Shown in pieces: positions 1 through 11,984 of a stretch of 64,000 bases of DNA. Origin of the DNA: Manis javanica (lineage: Eukaryota; Chordata; Mammalia; Pholidota; Manidae). The position numbers and the translations under genes are program-made. Position 1 is the stretch's first letter, and each line of letters begins with the position of its first letter. The stretch spans positions 102,193,001-102,257,000 of the forward strand of contig NC_133161.1 in the NCBI RefSeq assembly GCF_040802235.1, read 5' to 3'. The notes below the pieces were generated by a model, which was given only the letters and a program-made list of their open reading frames with translations, did no database searches and was not told the origin of the DNA.

Positions 1-600
1 AAATTAAATAAAATATACTTCTGAATATTCCATGGAATAAGAAGAAATCTAAGAACTTGTAGATAAATTTTAAAAAATCCGAACTGATGGGATGATAATA
101 AAGATGTATGTAGAAGGAAATGTATAGAATCAAATGTTCACATTACAAATGTCTCAAGTCAATAATCTAAGCTCAACCGAACCAAATTTTAAAAAGAAAA
201 AAAAAAACACAAAAATCACATAGAAGGCAGCCAATAATAAAGGTAAGAGAAAATGGCAACAAAAGTTAGTTCTTTGTAAAGATCAATAAAACTGATAAAC
301 TTATAACAAAGTGATAGAAGGAGACAACAGTTAGTAATATGATGAAGGAAAAATAAGGTATCATTACACAAAACTACAGACATTTAAAGAATAATAAGGG
401 AATGCTCTCTACAAACCCATGTACATTAATTCAACAATTTATATTAAATTGGCCAATTCCTCAAAAATTGCAAATGTCCAAATCTCACTGAAGGTAAAAT
501 AGATAATCCCAAATACTCATTTAAAATCTTGAACTTGTAGAACATTGTGAAAAAGGACTCTTGGTGCCAATATGGTTTCACTGGAAAATTCTGCTAACAT
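1..600 (+). repeat. Old L1 ORF2 relic (fragment)
   Basis: AT-rich sequence whose middle (about 300-570) reads like a decayed LINE-1 ORF2 segment on the plus strand: the stretch around 420-500 resembles the region just downstream of the endonuclease in old mammalian L1s. No reading frame survives. The left edge is cut by the window. A short TA run sits at 611-623 just before the next L1. Class is by pattern recognition only. Confidence 0.5.
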
Positions 601-1675
601 TTCAGAAAAATATATATATATATACTGAGAGGATTAAAGATGGTGGCATGATTGGTTAGACAGAAGCTTCCTCCTAAAACTGCATATAATATGAAATTTA
701 ACTAATACAACTAATCCTGAAAGAGCAACAGGAAAGAGGATTGCACCAGACTGCATACACCTGGAGAAAAGAGCAGACCTCACGGAACACGGTAATGTAC
801 CAAAGTGTGGCCCAGCAGGACCTTCCCCACCCCAGCTCACTGGTGGGAGGAAAAGAAATGGAGCAGGGAGGGAGTGGAGGCCTGGGACTGTTGAACATCT
901 AACTCCGGAAATCTGCTCTGGGAGCACAAACCTGCATTTCATGTTGCTTGCATGGTACTCCCGTGATTAGGGGGTTGGAAAGCTAAGACAGGCAGAATTC
1001 CTAGAGAGACTGAGATTCCTGCCACTTGTGGAAAGCAGGGATCAGTATCTTGTTGCTCTGAGACAAAAGAAAGGACAGCAGTCTGAGAGACTTCCTAACA
1101 AGGAAGCACTTAGCAAGAGGGCTGCTAAAAAGGCAAGGGTTGCACAGAGCTTACTGCTCAGGGGAAAGGACAGGTAGACAAAATTGTCTGGGTGCACTCT
1201 GCCCAGAAGGTTGGGAGCTTTCACGATCTTCAGGTGCTCCAGCTCCCTGGCTGGCTACACAGCTTCAAGGACCCCCTTGGTGATATGCAGCCTACTCTAC
1301 CTTTCTCCTAGCCAGCCTCACCTGGCTCGCAAACTGGAAAACCCTACCCTGGTGCTAGGCCAGCCAGATGGAAGATCTGTCTACAGCAACTACAAATGCA
1401 AAGCATAGAGGCTTATACCTGTGTGCTTGGCTCACTGGTTCAGGCAGTGGAGATAGGCATAGCAGCCGGGAAGCAGGAAACAGCTCTTTCCTGCCCCCAG
1501 GCACCAATAATGCTCCCCTGCAACCCCCAACATTGCTTCGGAGGCTGAGGAGCTCCAGAGGGTACAGTTTCTGGACACTGGAGGGCACCATATACAACTA
1601 TGAAATGCCAAAGGAACCTAGTTCAAACTAAAATTATTAATGCAATTCCTGAGAAGATTTACATGACAGTGACCC

Positions 1676-2431
1676 CATGAGTCTTCCTGAATGGGAGTTC
1701 AAAATAAAACTCATTAATATGCTCATGGAGATACAGAAAGATATGCAAGAACTCAGGAATGAATTCTAGTGGGAGATCCAACCACTGAAGAGCACAGTGG
1801 AAGATATTAAAAGCAGATTAGATATGGTGGAGGAGATAAGTGAAATAGAAACTAGAGAAGAGGAATACAAAAAGCTGAGGCACACAGAGAAAAAAGGATC
1901 TCTAAGAACGAAAGAATATTGAGAGAACTATGTGACCAACCCAAACGTAACAATATTCACATTATAGGGTTAGTGGAAGAAAAAGAGAAAGAAAAAGGGA
2001 TAGAAAGTGTCATTGAGGACGTAATTGCTGAAAACTTCCCCAATCTGGGGAAGGAGATAGTCTCTCAGGCCATGGAGATCCACAGATCTCCCAACACAAG
2101 GGACCCAAGGAAGACAACACCAAGACATATAGTAATTAAAATGGCAAAGATCAAGGATAAGGAGAGACTATTAAAAGAAGCCAGAGAGATAAATAAGATC
2201 ACCTACAAAGGAAAGCACATCAGGCTATCATCAGACCTCTCAGCAGAAACCTTCCAGGCCAGAAGGGGGTGGCATGATGTATTTAATGCAGTGAAGCAGA
2301 TGGGGCTGGAACCAAGATTACTTTATCCGGCAAGAATATCACTTAAATTTGAAGGAGGTATTAAACAACTTCCAGATAAACAAAAGCTGAGAGAATTTAC
2401 CTCCCACAAACCATCTCTACAGTGTATTTAG
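1676..2431 (+). pseudogene. L1-A ORF1 (RNA-binding protein) remnant
   Basis: ORF1p of LINE-1 is a trimeric RNA chaperone that coats L1 RNA. A start-like segment lies at 1676, but an in-frame TAG follows near 1766-1770. An open stretch of 170 codons then covers 1919-2431. It holds the RRM-type domain (beginning around the IIG motif near 1960) and the C-terminal domain with the conserved HRSPNTRDP-like and ITYKGK-like motifs, ending at the natural ORF1 stop near 2429. The coiled coil upstream is fragmented. The strong match to the second L1 copy (5343-6210) makes the assignment secure; it cannot yield a normal ORF1p. Confidence 0.85.
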
Positions 2432-2739
2432 GAGGGACTGCTATAGATAGAAGTATTCCTAAGGTTTAATACCTCTCACCAGAGGTAATAAAACCACAGT
2501 AAAGAAAGTAGAACAGCTAATTACAAAGCAAATGCAAAACTAAATTAACTATCCCCAATGTCAATGAAGGGATAGATAAACAGTACAGAATATGATACCT
2601 GATATATAAAGAATGGAGGAGGAAGAAAAAGGAGAAAAAGAAAAGAACCTTTAGATTGTGTTTGTAACAGCATATTTAGTAAGTTAAGTTAGACTCTTAG
2701 ATAGTAAGGAAGTTAACCTTGAACCTTTGGTAACCACGA

Positions 2740-4348
2740 ATCTAAAGCCTGCAATGGCAATAAGTACATACCTATTGATAATCACCCTAATTGTAGATGG
2801 ACTGAATGCACCAATCAAAAGACACCGAGTCACTGAATGGATATAAAAACAAAACCCATCTATATGCTGCCAACAAGAGACTCACTTTAAACCCAAAGAC
2901 ATACACAGACTAAACGTGAAGGGATGGAAAAAGATATTTTATGCAAATAATATAGAGAAAAAAGCAGGAGTTGCAGTGCTTATATCAGACAAAATAGACT
3001 TCAAAACAAAGAAAGTCCAAGAGATAAAGGACATTACATAATGATAAAAGGGTCAATCCAACAAGAAGACACAACTGTCAGAAATATCTATGCGCTCAAC
3101 ACAGAAGCACCTACATATGTGAAACAAATACTAACAGAATTAAAAGGGGAAATAGAATGCAATGCATTCATTCTAGGAGACTTCAACACTCCACTCACTC
3201 CAATTGATAGATCCACCAGACAGAAAATAAGTAAGGACACAGAGACACTGAACAACACACTAGAACAGATGGACCTAACAAACATCTAAAGAACTCTATA
3301 CCCAAAAGCAGCAGGATACACATTCTTAAGTGCACATGGAATATTTTCAAGACTAGATCATATACTAGGCCACAAAAAGAGCCTCAGTATATTCCAGAAG
3401 ATTGAAATTGTACCAACCAGTTTCTCAGACCACAAAGGTATGACACTAAAAATAAATTACGCAAAGAAAATGAAAAATCCCACAAACACGTGGAGGCTTC
3501 ACAACATGCTCCTAAATAACCAATGAATCAATGACCAAATAAAAACAGAGATCAAGCATTACAGAAAGACAAAATGACAACAATAATTCAACACCACAAA
3601 ATCTGTGGGATGCAGCAAAAGCTGTGCTAAGAGGAAAGTATATTGCAATACAGGCCCACCTTGGGAAAGAAGACCAATCCCATATAAGCAGTCTAAACTC
3701 ACAATTAACAGAACTCGAAAAAGAGGAACTAATGAGATCTGCAGTCAGTAGAAGGGGGGACACAATAAAGATTACAGCACAAATAAATAAAATTAAGAAG
3801 AATGAAACAATAAAAAGAATCAATAAAAGCAAGGGCTGGTTCCTCAAGAAAATGAACAAAACACATAAAGCCCTAGTCAGTTATCAAGTAAAAAAGAGAG
3901 TATATTCACATAAACAGAATCAGAAATGAGAAAAGAAAAATCACTACAGACAGCATGGAATTACAAATAATTATTAGAGAATCCAAAGAGTAGAAGAAGG
4001 GGGAATACTTCGAAACTCATTCTATGAGACCAGTATAACTCTAATACCAAAACCAGGCAAAGACTCCACAAAAAAAGGAAATTACAGACCAATATCCCTG
4101 ATGAACATAGATGCAAAAATATTTAACAAGACATTAGCAAACTGAATTCAAAAATACATAAAAAAGATCATCCATCATGATCAAGTAGGATTTATTCCAG
4201 GGATGCGAGGATGGTACAACATTTGAAAATCCAAATCATCCACCACATCAACAAAAAGGACAAAAACCACATGATCATCTCCATAGATGCTGAAAACGTA
4301 TTTGACAAAATTCAACATCCATTCATCAGAAAAACTCCCAACAAGAGG
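2740..4348 (+). pseudogene. L1-A ORF2 remnant (endonuclease and part of RT)
   Basis: ORF2p carries an APE-type endonuclease and a reverse transcriptase. Here the endonuclease is recognisable in pieces: an N-terminal part near 2790-2890, and an 82-codon open stretch 3041-3289 with the GDFNTPL motif of APE-like nucleases. Linker pieces follow at 3624-3929. An RT start is seen near 4100-4330 (the DAKIFNKT-like and [11 protein letters not shown]-like motifs). The region between about 3950 and 4010 is a deletion junction. No YADD box is present because the copy ends before it. Confidence 0.8.
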
Positions 4349-4357
4349 ATTGTGGAA

Positions 4358-5342
4358 AGGAGAGGCTCAAGATGGCAGCATGAGAAGGGTGGCAGAAATC
4401 TCCTCCCAAGACCATACATATTTTTGAAAATATAACACATACAACTACGCCTAAAAAAGAGACGAGGAGATAAGTACAATAGCTAGGCTACATGTACATC
4501 TGCAAGAACTCAGCATCTCACAAAAAGGGTAAGATACAAAGCCATGACCTGGCGGGACCCAAGCACTCCCCCACCCCTGCTCTCTGGAGGGAGGAAAAGA
4601 ATCTAAGTGGGGAGGGAGCGGAAGCACAGGACTACTAAAAAACCAGCCCTAGTAATCTGCTCTGGGAGCACAGACACATTGCATGGTGTGCTGGATATTA
4701 GAGAAACGGAAAAGTAAAATCTGTGAGCGGATGCCCAACGCCGGATCCCCTGGGACAAGAAAAGAGCGGGTGCTTTTTAAAAACGTTAAAGGGACAAGGG
4801 CTTAAGAGCTGGACAAAACCATCCCAGCACACTCAGCACAGGAGGCTGGGAATCCTAAGGAACTTCAGGTGACCCAACCCCCTGGGGGGTAACCAAGCCC
4901 CGAAGCCCCTCATGGCTATAAGCAGCCTACCATTAATTCCCCGGCCAGCACTAAAAGCAAACCAGCTGACCTGCCACAGTGGGGGAGCAGCCGGAGAGCG
5001 ACCCCACCACAGCAACCACATAGAGTCTCCTCCCAGCACACAGCTAACTGCAGCAGACCCAGATCCTGCCGCTGGCACACAGCTGCCTGTCACAGACCGA
5101 AGCTGGGATAAGGTTGGGAAAGCAGGAAGGGGCGCCGTTCTCGCAGAAGACCCCCTACGTGTCTGCCACCCCTGCATGGCCCCAGGGTACTGGAGGGCTG
5201 CCCTGTACATGGCAGCTAAGGGGATTAGCCCAGAGACTGCTCCTTCTGTGCAGGTAACCGACACAGACAGCAGAAAAGGGCAAGGCAACCAGCAAGCAGG
5301 ACTGAACTTCATTCTCCCAACTGACACATGTGCCACCTGCCC
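4358..5342 (+). promoter_or_regulatory. L1-B 5'UTR / internal promoter region
   Basis: About 985 bp between the L1 start and the ORF1 ATG, richer in G+C than the surroundings. It is homologous to 628-1670 of copy A. By family knowledge this is where L1 keeps its internal RNA polymerase II promoter. No specific factor site is claimed. Open frames of about 150 codons in this stretch on both strands are not conserved coding sequence. Confidence 0.6.
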
Positions 5343-6210
5343 ATGGCCACCTCTAAAGCCATGAAAAGGCAGAAGAACCTGGTCCAGTCAAGAATTACTC
5401 AGACAACCCCAGAGAGAGGGCCTGGGGAGACAGATATAACAAATCTTCCTGAAAAGGAATTCAAAATAAAGGTGGTAACCATGCTGATGGACCTGCAGAG
5501 AAACATACAAGAGCTAAGGGATATAGTCCAGAGGGAAATAACAGAAATAAAACAATCTCTGGAAGAACTTAAGAGCAGACTGGATGAGGTGCAAGAGTCT
5601 GTTAATGGAATAGAAATCAGAGAACAGGAGTACAGAGAATCTGAGGCAGAGAGAGATAAAAGGATCTCCAGGAATGAAAGAATATTAAGAGAACTGTGTG
5701 ACCAATCCAAAAGGAACATTATTCTCATAATAGGGACACCAGAAGAAGAAGAGAGCGAAAATGGGATAGAAAGTGTCTTTGAAGAAATAATTGCTGAAAA
5801 ATTCCCCAAGCTGAGGGAGGAAATAGTCTCAGAGAACATGGAAGCCCACAGATCTCCCAAAACAAGGGACCCAAGGAGGACAACATCAAGACATATAATA
5901 ATTAAAATGGCAAAGATGAAAGACAAAGACAGATTATTAAAGGCAGCCACAGAGAGAAAAAAGATCACCTACAAAGGAAAACTCATCAGACTATCATTAG
6001 ACTTCTCAACAGAAACCTTACAGGCCAGAAGAGAATGGCAATATATTTAATGCAATGAAAGAGACGGGCCTTGAACCAAGAATACTGTATCAAGCATGAT
6101 TATCATTTCAATTTGAAGGATGGATTAAACACTTCCCAGACAAGCAAAAGTTGAGGGAATTTGTCTCCCACAAACCACCTCTACAGGATATTTTAAAGGG
6201 AATGCACTAG
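5343..6210 (+). pseudogene. L1-B ORF1 (ORF1p), truncated by a late frame break
   Basis: The start is chosen at 5343 (MATSKAMKRQ...); an in-frame ATG at 5328 lies just upstream and an alternative at 5361. The frame is open to 6048, about 235 residues: an N-terminal basic segment, a heptad-rich coiled coil (about residues 45-110), an RRM domain beginning near the LIIG motif, and the start of the C-terminal domain (ITYKGK motif). A small indel near 6040 puts a TAA at 6048-6050. The lost C-terminus is still visible in another frame to the natural TAG at 6208-6210. The truncated product would lack most of the CTD needed for RNA binding. Confidence 0.85.
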
Positions 6211-6519
6211 ATGGAAGCACTCCTAAGGCTAAATACATGTCAAAAGAGAAAATAAAATCACAGCAAAGAAAACAGACCAACGAAATACTAAACAAAGGCA
6301 AAAAATAAAACCAACTATCCACAAAAGCAGTCATGGGAAACACAAAAGAGTACAGAATAAAACACCTAACATATAAAGAGTGGAGGAGCAAGAATAAGAA
6401 GGGAGAGAAATAAAGAATCATCACTGTTTATAATAGTGTAATAACTGAGCTAAAGTGAGATGGTTAGATAGTAAAGAAGCTGCACTTGAACTTTTGTTAA
6501 ACACAAATACAAAGCCTGC

Positions 6520-9500
6520 AACGGCAATAAGGACATATCTATTGATAATCATCCTAAATGTAAATGGACTGAATGCACCAATGAGAGGACAAAGAGTAAT
6601 AGAATGGATAAAAAAGCAAGACCCTCTATATGCTGCTTACAAGAGACTCACCTCAAACCCAAAGAATTACACAGACTAAAAGTACAGGGATGGAAGAAGA
6701 TACTTCATGCAAACAATAAGGAGAAAAAAGCAGGAGTTGCAGTACTTGTATCAGACAAATAGACTTCAAGACAAAGAAAGTAACAACAGATAAAGAAGGA
6801 CATTACATAATGATAAAGGAGTCAGTCCAACAGGAGGATATAACCATTATAAATATCTATGCACTCAATACAGGAGCACTGACATATGTGAAACAAATAC
6901 TAACAGAATTAAAGGAGGAAATAGAATGCAATGCATTCATTCTAGGAGACTTCAACAAACCACTCACTTCAAAGGACAGATCAACCACACAGAAAGTAAG
7001 TAAGGACACAGAAGCACTGAACAACACACTAGAACAGATGGACCTAACAGACATCTACAGAACTCTACACCCACAAGCAGCAGGATACACACTCTTCTCA
7101 AGTGCACATGGAACATTTTCCAGATTAGACAACATACTAGGCCAGAAAAGAGCCTCAGTAAATTGAAAAATATTGAAATTCTAACAAGCAATTTTTAAGA
7201 TCACAAAAATATAAAACTGGAAATAAATTGTACGAAGAAAACAAAAAAGCTCACAAACACATGGAGGCTTAACAACATGCTCTGAAATAATCAATGGATC
7301 AATGACCAAAATAAAACATAGATCAAGCACTATACAGTGAAACAACAGCACAATGCCCCAACTCCTGTGGGATACACTGAAGGTAGTTCTAAGCAGAAAC
7401 TATATAGCAATCCAGGTCTATTTAAAGAATGAAGAACAATCCCAAATGAATAGTCTAAAGTCACAATTATTGAAACTGGAAAAAGAAGAACAAATGAGGC
7501 CCAAAGGCAGTAGAAGGACGGACATAATAAAGATCAGAGAAGAAATAAATAAAATTGAGAATAAACCAATAGAAAAAAATCAGTGAAACCAAGAGCTGGT
7601 TCTTTGAGAAAATAAACAAAATAGATAAGCCCTTAGCCAGACTTATTAAGAGAAAGGAGAATCTACACTCATAAACAGAATGAGAAAGAAATGAGAAAGG
7701 AAAAATCACTACAGACATCCCAGAAATAGAAAGAATTATTAGAGAATACTATGAAAATATATTTGCTAACAAGCTGGATAACCTAGAAGAAATAAAGAAC
7801 TTTCTAGAAAAATAAAACCTTCCAAGACTGACCCAGGAAGAAACAGAAAATCTAAACAGACCAATTAGCAGCAATGGAATTGAATCAGTAATGAAAAATC
7901 TACTCAGGAACAGAAAAAACTCTGGGCCAATCGGATGTACTGCTGAACTTTATCAGACATTTAGAGAACACATAATACCCATTCTCCTTAATGCATTCCA
8001 AAAAATTGAAGAGGAGGGAATACTTCCAAACTCATTCTATGAAGCCAGTATCACTATACTACAAAACCAGGCAAAGACACCATCAAAAAAGAATATTACA
8101 GATCAATATCCCTGATGAACATAGATGCAAAAATACTCAACAAAATATTAGCAAACCAAATTCAAAGACACATCAAGAGGATCATACACCATGATCAAGT
8201 GGGATTCATCCCAGGGATGCAAGGATGGTACAATATTCAAAAATCCATCAACATCATCCACCACATCAACAAAAAGGACAAAAACCACATGATTATCTCC
8301 ATAGATGCTGAAAAAGCATTGACAAAATTCAACATCCATTCATCCATCATAAAAACTCTCAACAAAATGGGTATAGAGGGCAAGTGCCTCAACATAATAA
8401 AGGCCATATATGATAAACCCATAGCCAAAAACATACTTAACAGTGAGAAGCTGGAAGTTTTTCAACCTAAGATTGGGAACAAGACAAGCATGCCCACTCT
8501 CCCTGCTTTTATTCAACATAGTACTGGAGGTCCTAGCCTTGGCAATAAGACAAAACAAAGAAATACAAGGCATCCAGATTGGTAAAGAAGACATCCAACG
8601 GTCACTATATGCAGATGACATGACATTGTACATAAAAAGCCCTAAAGAATCCACTCCTAAACTACTAGAACTAGTATCTGAATTCAGCAAAGTTGCAGGA
8701 TACAAAATTAATGTACAGAAATCTGTTCCTGTCCTATACACTAACGATGAACTAATAGAAAGAGAAATCAAGAAAACAATTTCATTCACAATTGCATCAA
8801 AAAGAATAAAATACCTAGGAATAAACCTAAGCAAGGAATTGAAAGACCTATACCCTGAAAACTACAAGACACTCAAGAGAAATTAAAGAGCACACTAACA
8901 AATGGAAATTCATCCCATGCTCTTGGGTAGGAAGAATTATTATTGTCAAAATGGCCATCCTGCTTAAAGCAAACTATAGATTCAATGCAATCCCTATCAA
9001 AATACCAACAGCATTCTTCAACAAACTGGAACAAATATTTCTAAAATTCATATGGAACCACCAAAGACCCCGAATAGCCAAAGCAACCCTGAAAAGGAAG
9101 AATGAAGTGGGGGGAATCTCGCTTCCCAACTTCAATCTCTACTACAAAGCCACAGTAATCAAGACAATTTGGTACTGGCACAAGAACAGACCCACAGACC
9201 AATGGAACAGAATAGAGACTCCAAACATTAACCCAAACATATATGGTCAATTAATATACGATAAAGGAGCCATGGACATACAATGGGAAAATGACAGCCT
9301 CTTCAACAGATGGTGCTAGCAAAACTGGACAGCTACATGTAAGAGAATGAAACTGGATCACTGTCTAACCTCATATACAAAAGTACATTCGAAATGGATC
9401 AAAGACCTGAATGTAAGTCATGAAACCATAAAACTCTTAGAAAAAAACATAGGCAAAAATCTCTTGGATATAAACATGAGCAACTTCTTCATGAACATCT

Positions 9501-10336
9501 CTCCCCGGGCAAGGGGGAAAAAAAGCAAAAATGAACAAGTGGGACTATATCAAGCTGAACAGCTTCTGTACAGCAAAGGACACCATCAATAGAACAAAAA
9601 GGCATCCTACAATATGGGAGAATATATTCATAAATGACAGATCCAATAAAGGTTTGACATCCAAAATATATAAAGAGCTCACGCACTTCAACAAACAAAA
9701 AGCAAATAATCCAATTAAAAAATGGGCAGCGGAACTGAACAGACAGCTCTCCAAAAAAGAAATACAGATGGCCAACAGACACATGAAAAGATGCTCCACA
9801 TCGCTAATTATCAGAGAAATGCAAATTAAAACTACAATGAGGTATCACCTCACACCAGTAAGGATGGCTGCCATCCAAAGACAAACAACAACAATTGTTG
9901 GTGAGGCTGTGGAGAAAGGGGAACCCTCCTACACTGCTGGTGGGAATGTAAATTAGTTCAACCATTGTGGAAAGCAATATGGAGGTATATCAAAATGCTC
10001 AAAATAGACTTACCATTTGACCCAGGAATTGCACTCCTAGGAATTTACCCTAAGAATGCAGCAATCAAGTCTGAGAAAGACCAATGCACCCCTATGTTTA
10101 TTGCAGCACTATTTACAATAGCCAAGAATTGGAAGCAACCTAAATGTCCATCGATAGATGAATGGATAAAGAAGATGTGGTACATATACACAATGGAATA
10201 CTACTCAGCCATAAGAAAAGGGCAATTCCTACCATTTGCAGCAACATGGATGGAGCTAGAGGGTATTATGCTCAGTGAAACAAGCCAAGAGGAGAAAGAG
10301 AAATACCAAATGATTTCACTCATCTGTGGAGTATAA
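6520..10336 (+). pseudogene. L1-B ORF2 (endonuclease-reverse transcriptase), interrupted
   Basis: Order of parts: APE-type endonuclease (about 6530-7170; NVNGLNAP start, GDFNKPL motif near 6945), linker (7353-7720), RT palm and fingers (about 7890-8880) with an intact YADD catalytic box at 8608-8619, then the C-terminal region with the NRW and cysteine-containing pieces (8951-9956). The last block is 9965-10336, ending at the natural TAA. At least six frame changes or stops separate these blocks, so no full ORF2p can be made. Length and domain order match mammalian L1 ORF2. Confidence 0.9.
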
Positions 10337-10674
10337 GAACAAAGGAAAAACTGAAGGAACAATATAGCAGCAGAATCACAGAACTCAAGAATGGACTAAC
10401 AGGTACCAAAGGGAAAGGGACTGGGGAGGATGGGTGGGTAGGGAGGGATAAGGGAGGGGGAGAAAAAGGGGGGTAATAAGATTAGCATGCATGGGGGGGT
10501 GGGAGAAAGGGGAGGGCTGTACAACACAGAGAAGACAAGTAGTGATTCTACAACATTTTGCTACGCTGATGGACAGTGACTGTAAAGGGGTATATAGGGG
10601 GTCCTGGTATAGGGGACAGCCTAGTAAACAAAATATTCGTCATGTAAGTGTAGATTAATGATAAAAAAAAAAAA
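10337..10674 (+). other. L1-B 3'UTR with G-rich tract and A-tail
   Basis: After the ORF2 stop the 3'UTR contains a strongly G-rich purine tract (about 10418-10517) with many GGG/GGGG runs on the plus strand. It then runs into the 3' terminus and an A12 run at 10663-10674. The same arrangement recurs in the partial L1 ending at 13357. G-rich 3'UTR tracts are known for primate and rodent L1s. Confidence 0.75.
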
Positions 10675-10948
10675 GCAGTTCCTGTGTGGTGACCTCCAAT
10701 GAGTTCTACACAATGATATAAAGGGCATATAAAAGTGTAGGCATAGGGTCTGTTTGTGTTTATACAGAGGATCAAAGCCTAATTTGGCTACCCCGAAAAT
10801 GAACTAAGATATGATATGAAAAAGAACTTCCAACATCAGCACTCTTGGGAAGACTCATGCCAGAAGATGAACATCAAAAAACCCCAACAAAGATCCATGC
10901 ACTGTTACAGGTGTAGATGCACTCATCCTACCAGTTCCTGGACTTGCC

Positions 10949-11398
10949 ATGGGAATGAAGAAGGAGATATCTAAGCTGCCCTGTGCATACAGCAAAACAA
11001 CAAATTTGACTGGATCTAAACTGTTGGAACTCAACCAAGAATTAGGAGAAGTGCAAATTGTAGTGCTCCAAAATCTTACAACTACAGACTATTTACTGTT
11101 AAAAGAACATATGGGATGTGAACAGTCCCCAGGAATGGGTTGTTTTAATTTGTCTGACTTCTCTCAGACTGTTCAAGTTCAGTTGGACAATATTCACCAT
11201 ATTATAGATAAGTTTTCACAAATGCCTAAGGTGCCTAACTGGTTTTCTTGGTTTCACTGGAGATGGCTGGTAATTACAGGTATGCTTTGGTTATGTAACT
11301 ATACTCCTATTATGTTAATGTGTGTGTGCAATTTAATTAGTAGTTTAAAACCTATACATGCTGAAGTTACTCTACAAGAAGGTATGTCAAAGAAATAA
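10949..11398 (+). pseudogene. Retroviral Env transmembrane-subunit fragment
   Basis: This is an open frame of 149 codons. The sequence just before the first ATG is hydrophobic in the same frame (fusion-peptide-like, about 10910-10950). A heptad-repeat stretch is followed by an immunosuppressive-domain-like segment (VLQNLTTTDYLLLKEH) and a disulfide loop CEQSPGMGC in which the penultimate Cys of the usual CX6CC motif is Gly. A second helix, a Trp-rich pre-membrane region (WFSWFHWRW) and one membrane span follow, with a short tail. The loop and following FNLSD motif look more like alpharetrovirus-type Env than the gammaretroviral provirus later in this window. No SU subunit is present, so it is a fragment; whether it is translated is unknown. 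Confidence 0.7.
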
Positions 11399-11984
11399 TC
11401 AATCTTTCCTGGTTTTCCTCCACCTGCTACTTCTATAGCTTTTCTTCTTCCTTCCTAATTATAACCCTTAAGTAGAATTCATGCCTCATATCAAATGTAC
11501 CAAGTATCATAATTCTTCCAAGTGGTAAAGACACCTCAAGACAAATGCTGGGCATAGAACCACAGGGTATAAAATATGCAAAGAAGTAAAAAACTAACCT
11601 TTTCAAACAATAAGGCTTCTCTCTCACTTACCAACTTAACATTTCCCTGTATGGCCCCAGAAGATGACTGGTTAGCAAGAGACAGGTAAGATTCCTCAAG
11701 GGAGGAACACCCTAAGACAGGCACAGTCGCAGGGGAGCCATCAGGTGAGAAAATGGGGATCAACAGAGGTGAGGCTTAGAACCTCCCCCCCCCTGTTCTG
11801 AGAGAAATCTTCTGCATACGTGGATGTTTTGCTGCCCTTGTCTAGCTTGGATTAACACATAGTCTACAGGCACACACCTGTCCATCTACATTTGCTCTCT
11901 TACAACACTAAACTATGTTTTCTACCTTTATCTTGCATCTATCTACCACTTCAGCATTTTATTTAAAAAAATAATAATATTAAT

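Larger units (their letters stand above)
628..4348 (+). mobile_element. LINE-1 copy A, damaged and 3'-truncated
   Basis: This L1 contains a 5'UTR-like start (about 628-1670, aligning with the start of the next L1 copy), ORF1 remains (about 1676-2431) and ORF2 remains (about 2740-4348). Relative to the downstream copy it lacks roughly 300 bp of ORF2 around 3950-4010 (joined between the equivalents of 7720 and 8010). It stops in the reverse-transcriptase region exactly where the next L1 begins. Stops and frameshifts are scattered throughout, so it is a dead copy. It is older than copy B, since more of its codons are broken. Confidence 0.85.
4358..10674 (+). mobile_element. LINE-1 copy B, nearly full length, with poly(A) tail
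   Basis: A 6.3-kb L1 that begins with a 5'UTR (about 4358-5342, GC-rich, starting GAGAGGCTCAAGATGGC). It continues with ORF1 (5343-6210), a roughly 300-bp spacer, ORF2 (about 6520-10336), a G-rich 3'UTR (10337-10662) and an A12 tail at 10663-10674. Both ORFs carry stops and frameshifts, so it is not autonomous now. It directly follows the truncated end of copy A, which suggests insertion into or against it. The element downstream starts on the next base after its tail. Confidence 0.9.

Noticed and set aside
4833-5364. Open frames of 150-167 codons in the L1-B 5'UTR on both strands
   Set aside because: They lie in the L1 5'UTR, have no domain and are not preserved in copy A.
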